The position numbers and the translations under genes are program-made. The notes beneath the pieces were generated by a model. That model searched no databases and was not told the origin of the DNA. It saw only the letters and a list, made by a program, of their open reading frames with translations. A stretch of 64,000 bases of DNA, taken from Paenibacillus durus ATCC 35681. GTDB taxonomy: Bacteria; Bacillota; Bacilli; Paenibacillales; Paenibacillaceae. Location of the stretch: positions 2,666,001 to 2,730,000 of the forward strand of contig NZ_CP011114.1 in NCBI RefSeq assembly GCF_000993825.1. Direction: 5' to 3'. Each line of letters begins with the position of its first letter. Position 1 is the first letter of the stretch. Of the stretch, positions 54,727-63,403 are shown piece by piece.

Positions 54727-54779
54727 AAGCCTATCCCCTTGCGGTGGAGAATGAAACAAATTGCCGCAAGGATGGGCTT
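54727..54779 (+). repeat. Long hairpin after phoA
   Basis: AAGCCTATCCCCTTGCGG and CCGCAAGGATGGGCTT pair over about 16 positions with a 20-base loop; a processing or stabilising hairpin before the terminator. Confidence 0.6.
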
Positions 54780-54805
54780 AGGCATTGTGTGAGGGGATGC
54801 ATTAC

Positions 54806-54836
54806 GGGCAGTCAGAATATCTGGCTGCCTTTTTTA
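54806..54836 (+). terminator. Terminator of phoA
   Basis: GGCAGTCAG-AATAT-CTGGCTGCC followed by TTTTTT. Confidence 0.88.
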
Positions 54837-55159
54837 ATTGAGGTGATTTTTCACTGGTTCACGGGAGTGTCTTATGAGTAATAGGTACGTGAATCATTAA
54901 AACGCCAGCTATACCCAATAGATGAGAAAATAGGCTTATTTCTCATCTCGTAGACCAAATGTTTCGTTGCCAGTACCTTGGTTGGCTCGCCCTCCTATTT
55001 TCTCCTATATAGATAGGATAAGATAGAATACTATGATATTATGGGTCAAGGTACTAAGAACGATGGGCAATACGAACTGAACTCTTTTTCGAATAGCAAA
55101 GGGTGTCCCTAGCCATTAATGGCTTATGGGCAGCCCTCTTCATGTCCTACTCTTTCAAG
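54837..55159. other. Gap between phoA and the injection-system cluster
   Basis: No gene found. GATGAGAAAATAGGCTTATT TCTCATC-type hairpin around 54922-54948 (arms GATGAGAAA/TTTCTCATC) may end the minus-strand cluster or stop read-through. Confidence 0.45.
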
Positions 55160-55324
55160 TTATCCTTCTGAATCCCGACTAGACTCGGACGATTTTAAAA
55201 TGTTAACAATAATGAATGGATATTCGCCATTACTAATCTTTCTTTTCCACTCCTCTATTATCTCTTCCTTGGTTGGTGGCTTTTCATTTACAATAGCTCC
55301 TGTTGTGACCTTAATCGCTCTCAC
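55160..55324 (-). CDS. Possible 54-aa protein after the second VgrG
   Basis: The minus-strand frame stays open from just behind the VgrG stop (55361) to TAA 55160 and has protein-like composition: MRAIKVTTGAIVNEKPPTKE, EEWKRKISNGEYPFIIV. The only normal start is GTG 55324 with AGAAAGAAGA upstream. It could be the cut 3' end of a longer cluster gene. No family. Confidence 0.4.
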   Translation of the reverse strand: MRAIKVTTGAIVNEKPPTKEEIIEEWKRKISNGEYPFIIVNILKSSESSRDSEG

Positions 55325-55361
55325 TCTTCTTTCTAAATCATTTATTGTTTGGCGGAAGCTA

Positions 55362-56747
55362 TTAGTGCATATTTATACTGGCACCGCTTAGCTTAATATT
55401 TCCATCCATCTCTAGCACACTTGTCTTGCATTTGAGACCTATGGCGTTTTTAGCCGTGATCTGTACCGTATTTCCTGCTCTAAGATCAAGATTTCCGTCT
55501 GCTTTAACTCGGATATCTTTTTTGCTTCGCAGCTCAATTCCATGGTCGTCCAGCAATCGAATGACCACTTCATCGTCGTTACCGGTAATAAGGATTTCGT
55601 TCTTTTCAAAGATTACAGCTTTACGGTATTTGGTCATGAAGATTTTTACAGAAGGATCTTTAATCAGATCGCCTCCCTTCGATCTTCTCCGAATAGAATG
55701 GGTTACGATAGCGTCCTTTTCCTCATGGGTTGGAAAATAGATGTCTACAAAGTCAAATAACTCCGGCATACAGTACCAGCCTGTATTGCCCTCTGAAGTA
55801 TAGAATGTAGCATATGGAAAGGCACAAGTATCAGGAACAGCAGGCTTAACCTTATCCATTTCATAAAAGAATACCTTCACATGGTCTTGTTCAAGACCGA
55901 TTACTTTGGACTTTAAGGTCATCCCCCGAATTTGTTCATTTAATATTAAATCCTGTTTCATTCCGTCATCAGTTGCAAGAAGGTATTCATGCCACAAAGA
56001 GCCATGACGAATGGCGGCAACACTTTGAAGAACTTTTAGCAAGAGCCCATTGAACTTAACCTCGTCTCCAATATTCAGCGCGGCTTCATTCGTTCCTGTT
56101 GTTTGTACTTTATAGAACAAGATGGAAGCGTTAGATCGATTGGTAGTACGGGTCATGGAATAATTAAACTCCTGTAGTTCCCCTCTTTGAGCGCCGTCTG
56201 GCAGGCCAAAATAAAATTGAACATGATCCCCAACCGGATTAGGTGCTAATCCCCAACCAAAACGGGATGCCATGCGTTTGAGAAATTCCCAATCTGTCTC
56301 TTTATATTGCACCGTAAACGAACCAAGAGTCTGTTCCTTTAATTGACTTATTAAATCTGACTGGGGATACTGCTCCATAATTAGCTTAAGAATAGTTTGG
56401 TATTTCATTTTAGTATTTTGAAAGGAACGACTGTGAGGGGTTTGATCCATTTTGCTTGTAAAGGATTTAGCTTCAGCAAACAAATGGGCTACGTTCGCCA
56501 CATATCTAATTCGGATGTTAGAAACTAAGCCTTTGAACAAAATCACCTTTTGACCATTATCATTTTGAAAAGAAACCGTTAGTTTGGCATTAACATTCAT
56601 TTGATTGATATACTTCTCATCTGTATCACCAGATAATATACCAGTAATACGTAATTTCGCATGGTCATTCAACTTCTGTATGATTTTGATTTTGGGATTT
56701 ATAATTTGAAGATTTGTATTATTGTAACTTATTATTGGATAGCCCAT
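55362..56747 (-). CDS. VgrG / gpD-like spike protein without effector domain
   Basis: 461 residues. The first ~200 resemble phage late-control D / gp27-like hub domains (LRITGILSGDTDEKYI, SFTVQYKETDWEFLKRMASRFGW), then an OB-like domain (FPYATFYTSEGNTGWYCMPEL), FDFVDIYFPTHEEKDAIVTHSI and a C-terminal beta-needle of repeated strands (IRLLDDHGIELRSKKDIRVK, GNLDLRAGNTVQITAKN). Such proteins sit at the tip of contractile tails. The gene is the last large one of the minus-strand cluster and ends with the needle, so it lacks a fused toxin and may carry the separate effector encoded two genes upstream. Confidence 0.85.
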   Translation of the reverse strand: MGYPIISYNNTNLQIINPKIKIIQKLNDHAKLRITGILSGDTDEKYINQMNVNAKLTVSFQNDNGQKVILFKGLVSNIRIRYVANVAHLFAEAKSFTSKMDQTPHSRSFQNTKMKYQTILKLIMEQYPQSDLISQLKEQTLGSFTVQYKETDWEFLKRMASRFGWGLAPNPVGDHVQFYFGLPDGAQRGELQEFNYSMTRTTNRSNASILFYKVQTTGTNEAALNIGDEVKFNGLLLKVLQSVAAIRHGSLWHEYLLATDDGMKQDLILNEQIRGMTLKSKVIGLEQDHVKVFFYEMDKVKPAVPDTCAFPYATFYTSEGNTGWYCMPELFDFVDIYFPTHEEKDAIVTHSIRRRSKGGDLIKDPSVKIFMTKYRKAVIFEKNEILITGNDDEVVIRLLDDHGIELRSKKDIRVKADGNLDLRAGNTVQITAKNAIGLKCKTSVLEMDGNIKLSGASINMH

Positions 56748-56789
56748 ATTTCCAATCCTCTCCTGCGCTTTGATTTAGGTAAAATCGAA

Positions 56790-57509
56790 CTATTCTAGCC
56801 CATCAGACTCCTCATTCAAATCCGGCTGGTTACGGTATATGATCAAAATATTAAATATCCTGTCTTTTCCATCATCCAACATAATTTTGAGCTTTAATTT
56901 ATCTTTCGAGTAGATCAGAATATTATCTTTCATACTGTCTGGTTTTCCATATAACTGTAATACTTTTTCAAGGGTATCGCCGACTTTTATACCACGTTGA
57001 GTTCTAAACTTGGGTGACTGTAGACTAACCGCCTCTAAGAAACTTGCTCCATCAACCAACTCCTGATCTTCCATCTCAATCTTTGATAAAATAATAAATC
57101 GAATTTCTGGATCATCGTAATCCGGGTAACTCAAATTCCATCTCCTAAAATATCCATTTCCGCTGATATATCCTTTATTGCTATCTTCATAACCTTTGCC
57201 ATATCCTAATTTTGAAATCATATTTTTAACGTCGGTTTCTTGGTTAATGAGCATGGATCTGTACGATATTGAGAAGTCATTCTCCTGAAAGGGTTCTGGC
57301 GCTTTTGGCGTATTTATGTTCTCCTTATAATCCCTTTGACTTTTCATAGAAGAATCAGAACTTCCGCCATGGTCTTGGCTGAGTTTACTTAACGTTAGTT
57401 TCTGGTTATCAGTATTGCTAGCGTTAAGATTGGTGCAAGCAGTCTGAGTTGATAAAAGTAACAAACTAAAGATTAGTACTAGCCTATACAAAAGCTTCAC
57501 CTTCTTCAT
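56790..57509 (-). CDS. Lipoprotein following the lysozyme-like effector, possible immunity protein
   Basis: 239 residues. N-terminal signal with LSTQTACTN (lipidated Cys about 25), Ser/Asp-rich linker, then a domain of about 170 residues with no recognised family (TDVKNMISKLGYGKG, VGDTLEKVLQLYGKPDSMKD). The LQLYGKPD piece recalls small lipoproteins of the SmpA/BamE-like fold. Fifteen bases behind the effector stop and outside-facing, as expected of an inhibitor guarding the own wall. Immunity is inference. Confidence 0.7.
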   Translation of the reverse strand: MKKVKLLYRLVLIFSLLLLSTQTACTNLNASNTDNQKLTLSKLSQDHGGSSDSSMKSQRDYKENINTPKAPEPFQENDFSISYRSMLINQETDVKNMISKLGYGKGYEDSNKGYISGNGYFRRWNLSYPDYDDPEIRFIILSKIEMEDQELVDGASFLEAVSLQSPKFRTQRGIKVGDTLEKVLQLYGKPDSMKDNILIYSKDKLKLKIMLDDGKDRIFNILIIYRNQPDLNEESDGLE

Positions 57510-57524
57510 TAAAAATAGGATTAT

Positions 57525-58889
57525 TCACAGATCACCAACAACTGTCCATTTGTCATTTTCATCCCCATTAGAATCTTGTCCATTTTGTGATGCCTTAAAT
57601 GTCGCAGACTTAAGTTTAATGCCTTCTGATTGTGCAATCTCTATAACCGTACTTTTACTAACCCCCTTTAAGTACTGCTCGTAGCTATCAGAAGATCCAT
57701 TACTAATCCGATCATAAATATTTTTCACACTAGAATACCAAGTACCATCACCAGCATACACATTACTATCTATTTTTTTTGAATTCATGCGAATAATGGG
57801 TGTTTTCCAATTAGTGTATTTATATATGTCTCCTTCTCCACTAATCCCCTCCAGATTGTTATTTTTACTTACAGCAAGTCTGAACTCTTGACCATAATAT
57901 ATATAACCTAATATTTTTCCAAATATTAGATTGTTAGCCTTCATTAAATCTTTGGCATAGTCTGTTTCAACACCATTTTGGCCATCTGCTGCTTTATTTG
58001 TACTACTTGTGTTGAAACTCCCAGTACCTTCATGAATGATTACGGCTAGTAGAAACCTTGGATCAATTTGAATACCATAGGCTTTGTCTATTGCTTTCGT
58101 CGCTTCCCAAAGCTCATGGACCTTTTTTTGATCCCATTTGACTCTTGTGAATCGACTCAATCTCTTATTTAAATATTTTTCTACCTCAGTATTCCCATTG
58201 AGGTTATACTCAGGGGGAATCCACTTACCGCTCTGTGGGTTTACATTTGGTTTAGCCGGCTCAGGAGTTGGAACAGTGAACTTGGGCTTGTCAGATACCT
58301 TAGCGGTTTTTTGCTTACTTCTTATCTCCTCCGCTTCCTGACTGTATTTCTTCATCGCAGCTTTTACTGCCTCAGGATTGTTGCGCATGTCCTTACCGTC
58401 TACGATTCCATGATCATGAGCAGCATACCATTTTGCCGTTAAATCATTCAGCTTTTCGGCATCAGAAGGAGAGGTCTTGGCTATATTCTGAATTTGAGCC
58501 AACTTGTCTCGAATCGCTTTACCTGCTTCCTCAGCTGCCTTTTTTTGTTTGATATTGCCGCTTGCATTGGCCTCCATCCATCGTACCGTTTGTTTTTGCA
58601 TTTGCTCCTGAGCCCACTTTGGCATGGTTGCCATTTCCCGCAATTTGCTTCGAAGCCCTTCCGCCAGTTTCTGTGCTTGTCGCATTCCAACTTGATCCCC
58701 GTTTGCATTGGCAATATACCAGGCTTCCTTATACTTGCGGAACCACTCTTGAGCCCAGGCGGGGTAATTCAATTTTATTTGTTTTTGCTCTTTAACTAAA
58801 TCAAAGGCACGTGCTTTTCTACGTGCATTTGCTGCAGTCAGAGCCTTCATCATAGGAGTAGCCCCAAATGTGGGTTCTTTCCAGTTCAT
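57525..58889 (-). CDS. Candidate effector: shared helical-repeat domain plus lysozyme-like domain
   Basis: 454 residues. Residues 41-192 are three repeats of about 45 residues; the first two carry NYPAWAQEWFRKYKEAWYIA and MPKWAQEQM, separated by a (N/G)(N/D) turn and a LRSKL helix. A Pro-rich linker (200-225) leads to a C-terminal domain with YGIQIDPRFLLAVIIHEGTG; Glu287 in HEG is placed like the catalytic Glu of lysozyme and transglycosylase folds. The repeat domain is shared with the VgrG-NlpC/P60 protein of this cluster. Predicted: a wall hydrolase carried by the plain VgrG. No signal peptide. Confidence 0.7.
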   Translation of the reverse strand: MNWKEPTFGATPMMKALTAANARRKARAFDLVKEQKQIKLNYPAWAQEWFRKYKEAWYIANANGDQVGMRQAQKLAEGLRSKLREMATMPKWAQEQMQKQTVRWMEANASGNIKQKKAAEEAGKAIRDKLAQIQNIAKTSPSDAEKLNDLTAKWYAAHDHGIVDGKDMRNNPEAVKAAMKKYSQEAEEIRSKQKTAKVSDKPKFTVPTPEPAKPNVNPQSGKWIPPEYNLNGNTEVEKYLNKRLSRFTRVKWDQKKVHELWEATKAIDKAYGIQIDPRFLLAVIIHEGTGSFNTSSTNKAADGQNGVETDYAKDLMKANNLIFGKILGYIYYGQEFRLAVSKNNNLEGISGEGDIYKYTNWKTPIIRMNSKKIDSNVYAGDGTWYSSVKNIYDRISNGSSDSYEQYLKGVSKSTVIEIAQSEGIKLKSATFKASQNGQDSNGDENDKWTVVGDL

Positions 58890-58963
58890 ATTATTGCTCC
58901 TTCTTAAAACGCACTCATTTTCCGACTTTCTATTGAAGACTCTCCTTCCCTATCTAAGTTTGG

Positions 58964-59131
58964 TTACAGAGCCTTCAACTCAGATACACAAGTATTCTGA
59001 TATTTTGTTCCGGATTCAACCTCAAGTATTTTGATTTTGATAAAAGAGGTTTCAACAGGTTCATCAAAAATCGTCCGGGAATCATTGTATTCCAGCTCCA
59101 TCGTACTGCCGTCCGAAAATTCCAACTCCAT
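58964..59131 (-). CDS. 55-aa NADase-type glycan-binding-domain fragment
   Basis: ATG 59131 follows GGAG at eight bases. Reads MELEFSDGSTMELEY, VETSFIKIKILEVESGTKYQ and NTCVSELKAL: the C-terminal strands of discoidin-like NADase-type glycan-binding domains (KIKI...GTKY.DTCISEI pattern). It lacks the domain's first half, so it is probably the remnant of an extra domain lost from the lipoprotein just upstream, though it may still be translated. Confidence 0.5.
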   Translation of the reverse strand: MELEFSDGSTMELEYNDSRTIFDEPVETSFIKIKILEVESGTKYQNTCVSELKAL

Positions 59132-59168
59132 TCCCGGAACTCCAAAGTAGAAGAAGTATTAATATCTT

Positions 59169-60221
59169 TTACTTTTTACGATTACTATATTTCATGTAAT
59201 CTAGACCTGTGTCTAACCATTGTAAAGGTGTGATCCAACTGCCCGTACCTTCTAAGGTTCGGGATATATCTCTTTTCTCCCCACTTTTTGTATCAATCAT
59301 GTAAGTTTTTATTTCATCAGAATCGCCATAGATCAATTTGGTGTGGTCTGGAGATAGCACAGAAGAATATAAGTATGTACCTAACCATTTATTGTCCTCA
59401 TTAACTATTTTGAGTGAGTACATGTCTCCCTGATATTTTTTACTATTTTTAGCAACTGTATAAATCAATTGATTTTCTTGATCCCATGTATTCACAAATG
59501 CTATTTTTGTGTCGGTAAGTAAACGTTTCTTCTCCTGTTTAAAAAGGTCAATCAATATAATTCCTTTCTGATCATCCGTAAAGGTGAACTTTGAGCCATC
59601 CGGGGAAAATTGCCCCGAATAGAGGCCTTCAATAGTAATATTATTCTCTTCTATCGTTTGATCATTTGACAAATCGTATAGATAAATATGTTTGTTCAAT
59701 TCATATAAATACTTATTTAGATCTGGTGAAACCAACGGGTAATAAGCATCCTTTGGCAACTCAAATTCATTTTCTTTTTCACCTGAGTCTAAATTATAAA
59801 TTTGAATAACCGACTGGTGATCTTCATGACTATCTCTAAGAATCGCTATTCTACTACCATCTTCTGTTATTTTTCTTACATCTATTTGTGAATCCCTATA
59901 TTTAATCCGCTCTTCCTTAGTTTGCATTGCATCAATCATGTCATCGACTCGGATGAAGGTTTTTCCCGACGGGTCGTCTAAATTAACTAAAAACTGTACA
60001 TACTCATCTAAACCTTCTTCTCCAGCCAGAAGCCAGCTATGTTGTTTTTGTTCACTAATAGATTTTTCTTCATTTTCCTTTTTTGTTTGAAGTGGGGTTT
60101 CTTCTACATGTCTGGTTTGCTGGGGAGAGCGAGCGGTTGACTGCCCAATACTGGAATTACAAGCTGATAAACCTATTATTAAAATAGTTAGTAGTACTGG
60201 TTTCAGAAATTTCATCATCAT
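59169..60221 (-). CDS. Lipoprotein with TolB/WD-like propeller, possible immunity protein
   Basis: 350 residues. Signal peptide with IIGLSACNSS (Cys20). After a 50-residue polar linker a beta-propeller of TolB/DPP4 type: RIAILRDSHEDH, YYPLVSPDLNKYLYELN, GQFSPDGSKFTFTDD, SVLSPDHTKLIYGD. Surface-exposed. It is 9 bases behind the VgrG-peptidase stop, mirroring the second effector-lipoprotein pair, so immunity against the NlpC/P60 domain is suggested. Confidence 0.7.
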   Translation of the reverse strand: MMMKFLKPVLLTILIIGLSACNSSIGQSTARSPQQTRHVEETPLQTKKENEEKSISEQKQHSWLLAGEEGLDEYVQFLVNLDDPSGKTFIRVDDMIDAMQTKEERIKYRDSQIDVRKITEDGSRIAILRDSHEDHQSVIQIYNLDSGEKENEFELPKDAYYPLVSPDLNKYLYELNKHIYLYDLSNDQTIEENNITIEGLYSGQFSPDGSKFTFTDDQKGIILIDLFKQEKKRLLTDTKIAFVNTWDQENQLIYTVAKNSKKYQGDMYSLKIVNEDNKWLGTYLYSSVLSPDHTKLIYGDSDEIKTYMIDTKSGEKRDISRTLEGTGSWITPLQWLDTGLDYMKYSNRKK

Positions 60222-60230
60222 AAGGCTCCT

Positions 60231-62954
60231 CTATTTATTCTTTATTGAACCGTCATCCTGAATTATTCGTCTAACCGCGCTAACAAAATGATACATAGGC
60301 TTACCGTTCACCCATGTTGCAGACAACGGATTAACTCGCACGTTATGCTTCATATCTTTTTTATTTATATTATCAGGATTCTGGTTATTCCCGGATTCAT
60401 GGATAACCTCTCCATTACCTATATAGATTCCAACGTGATCGGGTAAACCATCATCATTTTTATTGTCTGCTCCCCAGTTGAATAATATTAAGTCACCGGG
60501 CTTTAATGTGCTATAATCTCCACCAGATCTCAAACTGTTATATTCAATTCCCTCTCCTCGGTAAATTTGAACTTTCGTAGTTTGCCCTATATTTATGTCA
60601 AGCACTGTTAAGTAAACAGAAGAAGTAAAATCAGAACAGTCCATATATTTAGGCGGGTTATTCACATCCAACTTCATCGTTGTAACACGCGTATCCATGC
60701 AATACGGTATTCTCCCTTCAAATTTTTTAGCCAATTCCACTATGGCATTTCGTTTCTCCGTAGCAGAGCTGCTGGAAGGAGCAGGCGCCGGTTGTTCTTG
60801 AACAGGGCTATTACTCTTGGAAGGACTTGTATCCTGCTTAGGCGGAACTGCTGTCGGTTTTTCTGAATTCTTCGGCCATGGCAAGACGCCATTGGCTACT
60901 TGATGAAGATAGACCTCAAGCACATCCCGGCTATAGCCTTTGTTTGTTAATCCGTATTTACTAGAAAAGTCATATAGTGCTTTATTGAGAGCCGCATCCC
61001 AATCACCCGATGCAAGAAGCTTGTACGAAAAGCTGTCCGGGTATTTTTTAGCCAGTTTATTCAGGTTTTCTCTAGCCAACTGGTTATTCACACCATATTT
61101 ACTTCGTATAGCTGCTGCTTCCTCCACCATGGAACTGAGATCGGCCACCGTTAGCTTATGAACTGCATCAGCATATTGCTGAGATAGTTCCTCAAGCCGG
61201 TTAGCATCCTGATAAGACGTTGACGAGTACTCTCGAATTAATTCGTTAATCTTCAGGTTATTTCTCAGTTTGTTCGCCAAACCATGAATTTTATCTTGCT
61301 GAGCTTTATTATTGGCTGCATGCGCCTCCCACCATGCTGCAGTGTACTCATGCATCTGTGCCCGAGCCCAAGAAGGCATTGCATCAATTTCAGCTAATTG
61401 TCCTCGCAGCTGCTTGGATTTAGCCGCAGCTTCTTTACATCCCTGTGTATCTCCTGCTGCCTTTGCCTTATAGTATTGAGTCTTATATTCAAGCAGCAAA
61501 TTCTGTGCCCATTGCGGATAGTTTTTCCCATTCAATTCCTTTACCAAGGAGTCATACGCTTTGAGTTCAGCATCCGGAACTTGATCCGACATCAGATTTG
61601 AGGACTTAATGTGTAACGAACCATTTGCTCTTATGTAGCTTGTCTTGCTAGCAAGATTTAGTTCACTAGCCGCTGAAAGTTGTACTTTATTACCATGCAG
61701 CACTAAATCCTCTTCGGCGTGAATGGTCATGTCGTGATGGCTATACACGTGAATCCCGGTCGACGGATTCAAGCGAATTATAAGTTTATCTTCTTGAGTA
61801 GATATGGCCGCTTCATGGTCATTAAATCTCGCAATCTTCCCTGACTTAGTGTGAAATAGCTTCCGGTCCGGCTTGCTGATCTCGTCTCCCTTATGGTCTC
61901 CCTTTCGAAGGGATTGGATTACATAAGCTTCTTGCTCTTCAAAAGAAGGAAAATACAAATGTACTGTATCGCTCAGTTCAGGCATACAGTGCCATCCGAT
62001 CTCATGGCCGGTATACAGTGTTGGATATGGGAACCAGCAATTATTCTCTGAGGGGCGAATTTGATCAATCTTTAAATGCAGCCTTACAGATTCACCTTGC
62101 ACATCGATGATCTTTCCTTCAATGGAGACCCCCGATAGATGATTGTTATAGATTGTTGGACGGGGAATGCCTGTTTCCGCAACAAGGATATAGTCAAACT
62201 TTAATATCCCCTCTTTTATCCGAGCCGTAATTTGTTCAATGGACCAATGATTATCTTGAAAGACCACGATATCACCAAGACTAAAACGTTGAGTATCCTC
62301 CACTTCGATGTATGTATGCTTCGGTGCAGCACTGGATTTTTGTATAGAGTAGTTAATGCTGTTCAATTCTCCCATAACTTGATCCTTTGAAGTGCCTAAC
62401 CACAACCTTGGGTACCCGGAATGAACTTCTGCAATTAACCCGCTCTGAAAACGGGAAGCCATCCTAACAAGAAACTCCCAGTCACTCTCTTGGTACTGAA
62501 GGGTGAATTCGCCGAGGGTTTTGTCAGCATCAATCAAATTAATAAAATCTCCGCTTGAATAAGCATCAATAACTTCGCGGAACAAATTGTAATACGTCAA
62601 GTTCTTATTTGAAAATGAGCGGCTTTTTAGTTTTTGGTCCATCAAACATGTAAGCGAAGACGCTTCTACCTTCATATAGTAGACGCTATTTTTACATTGA
62701 ATTTTTATGCTGGTAACTATCCCCTTGAAGAGTGCTTGATGTTCGGTTATCTCATATACTTCAATGAGATCATTATCATAAACCAGTCCATTGTATTTAT
62801 CTTGGGCCTCATCTGGGATGATTGCGGTTAAATAGACCTTACCGTGACTATTTATCCTCTGCTCCATTCTAAAATGCAGAAGCTTTACAATCTCAAATGG
62901 AGCATTTATTTTGATATTGCCATATGTTAAAGATGCCGGAGACAATAGCCCCAT
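60231..62954 (-). CDS. VgrG-like spike fused to an NlpC/P60 peptidase
   Basis: 907 residues from ATG 62954 (GGAGGGG six bases upstream). Residues 1-455 parallel the short VgrG of the cluster: hub region with FTLQYQESDWEFLVRMASRFQ, OB-like FPYPTLYTGHEIGWHCMPEL, beta needle. Residues 478-567 carry NYPQWAQNLLLEYKTQYYKA and MPSWARAQM repeats, with a third repeat to about 620. A Pro/Ser-rich linker (693-735) leads to the NlpC/P60 domain: Cys773 (MDCSDF), His840 (PDHVGIYIG), third polar residue at about 852 (VIHESG). Predicted to pierce target envelopes and cleave wall peptides. A trafficking signal is not seen, consistent with delivery on a spike. Confidence 0.85.
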   Translation of the reverse strand: MGLLSPASLTYGNIKINAPFEIVKLLHFRMEQRINSHGKVYLTAIIPDEAQDKYNGLVYDNDLIEVYEITEHQALFKGIVTSIKIQCKNSVYYMKVEASSLTCLMDQKLKSRSFSNKNLTYYNLFREVIDAYSSGDFINLIDADKTLGEFTLQYQESDWEFLVRMASRFQSGLIAEVHSGYPRLWLGTSKDQVMGELNSINYSIQKSSAAPKHTYIEVEDTQRFSLGDIVVFQDNHWSIEQITARIKEGILKFDYILVAETGIPRPTIYNNHLSGVSIEGKIIDVQGESVRLHLKIDQIRPSENNCWFPYPTLYTGHEIGWHCMPELSDTVHLYFPSFEEQEAYVIQSLRKGDHKGDEISKPDRKLFHTKSGKIARFNDHEAAISTQEDKLIIRLNPSTGIHVYSHHDMTIHAEEDLVLHGNKVQLSAASELNLASKTSYIRANGSLHIKSSNLMSDQVPDAELKAYDSLVKELNGKNYPQWAQNLLLEYKTQYYKAKAAGDTQGCKEAAAKSKQLRGQLAEIDAMPSWARAQMHEYTAAWWEAHAANNKAQQDKIHGLANKLRNNLKINELIREYSSTSYQDANRLEELSQQYADAVHKLTVADLSSMVEEAAAIRSKYGVNNQLARENLNKLAKKYPDSFSYKLLASGDWDAALNKALYDFSSKYGLTNKGYSRDVLEVYLHQVANGVLPWPKNSEKPTAVPPKQDTSPSKSNSPVQEQPAPAPSSSSATEKRNAIVELAKKFEGRIPYCMDTRVTTMKLDVNNPPKYMDCSDFTSSVYLTVLDINIGQTTKVQIYRGEGIEYNSLRSGGDYSTLKPGDLILFNWGADNKNDDGLPDHVGIYIGNGEVIHESGNNQNPDNINKKDMKHNVRVNPLSATWVNGKPMYHFVSAVRRIIQDDGSIKNK

Positions 62955-62986
62955 CAAGTTCCCCTCCTACTCTAGGTATGTTATCT

Positions 62987-63364
62987 CTATTCTTGTCCAT
63001 CCGCTGTGAATGATATGTTTCCATGCCACATACAAATATTCGTTGAGCAGATCAAGAGGGCGGGTGACTGATTGACGTAGACATCGTTTTTACCATTCAT
63101 CCAAGGTAGTGTAATTGACGGCTGACAGGGTTGAGGAATAAGCTGTTGATGGTTTCCTTTGTTCGCCTCAATCACGATCGGATTATATTTACTGCTACAC
63201 ATACCAAAAGAAGAAATATTTATATGTGCCTCAAAATCTCGTATATTCCCTTGCGCCTTCTGATTAATACGGATGTTCCTGCCGGCAGCCGTCTTAAATT
63301 CTCCGGGTTGGCTTCCATAACTGCATTGCATTACAGCTCCATCTACAACATAACTATGAGTCAT
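62987..63364 (-). CDS. DUF4280 PAAR-like tip protein
   Basis: 125 residues. DUF4280 pattern: VVDGAVMQCSYG near the start, ISSFGMCSSKYNP, QPCQPSITLPW and LLICSTNICMWHG at the end. The spaced Cys are typical of this PAAR-related tip that caps VgrG spikes. Thirty bases before the VgrG-peptidase gene. Confidence 0.85.
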   Translation of the reverse strand: MTHSYVVDGAVMQCSYGSQPGEFKTAAGRNIRINQKAQGNIRDFEAHINISSFGMCSSKYNPIVIEANKGNHQQLIPQPCQPSITLPWMNGKNDVYVNQSPALLICSTNICMWHGNISFTADGQE

Positions 63365-63403
63365 TGTGAAATCTTTCCCTCTCTTTTATCATCATTCAAT
63401 ACC

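Noticed and set aside
55119..55391. Plus-strand 90-aa hydrophobic frame
   Set aside because: Overlaps the VgrG 3' end and the better 54-aa minus-strand frame; no ribosome binding site.
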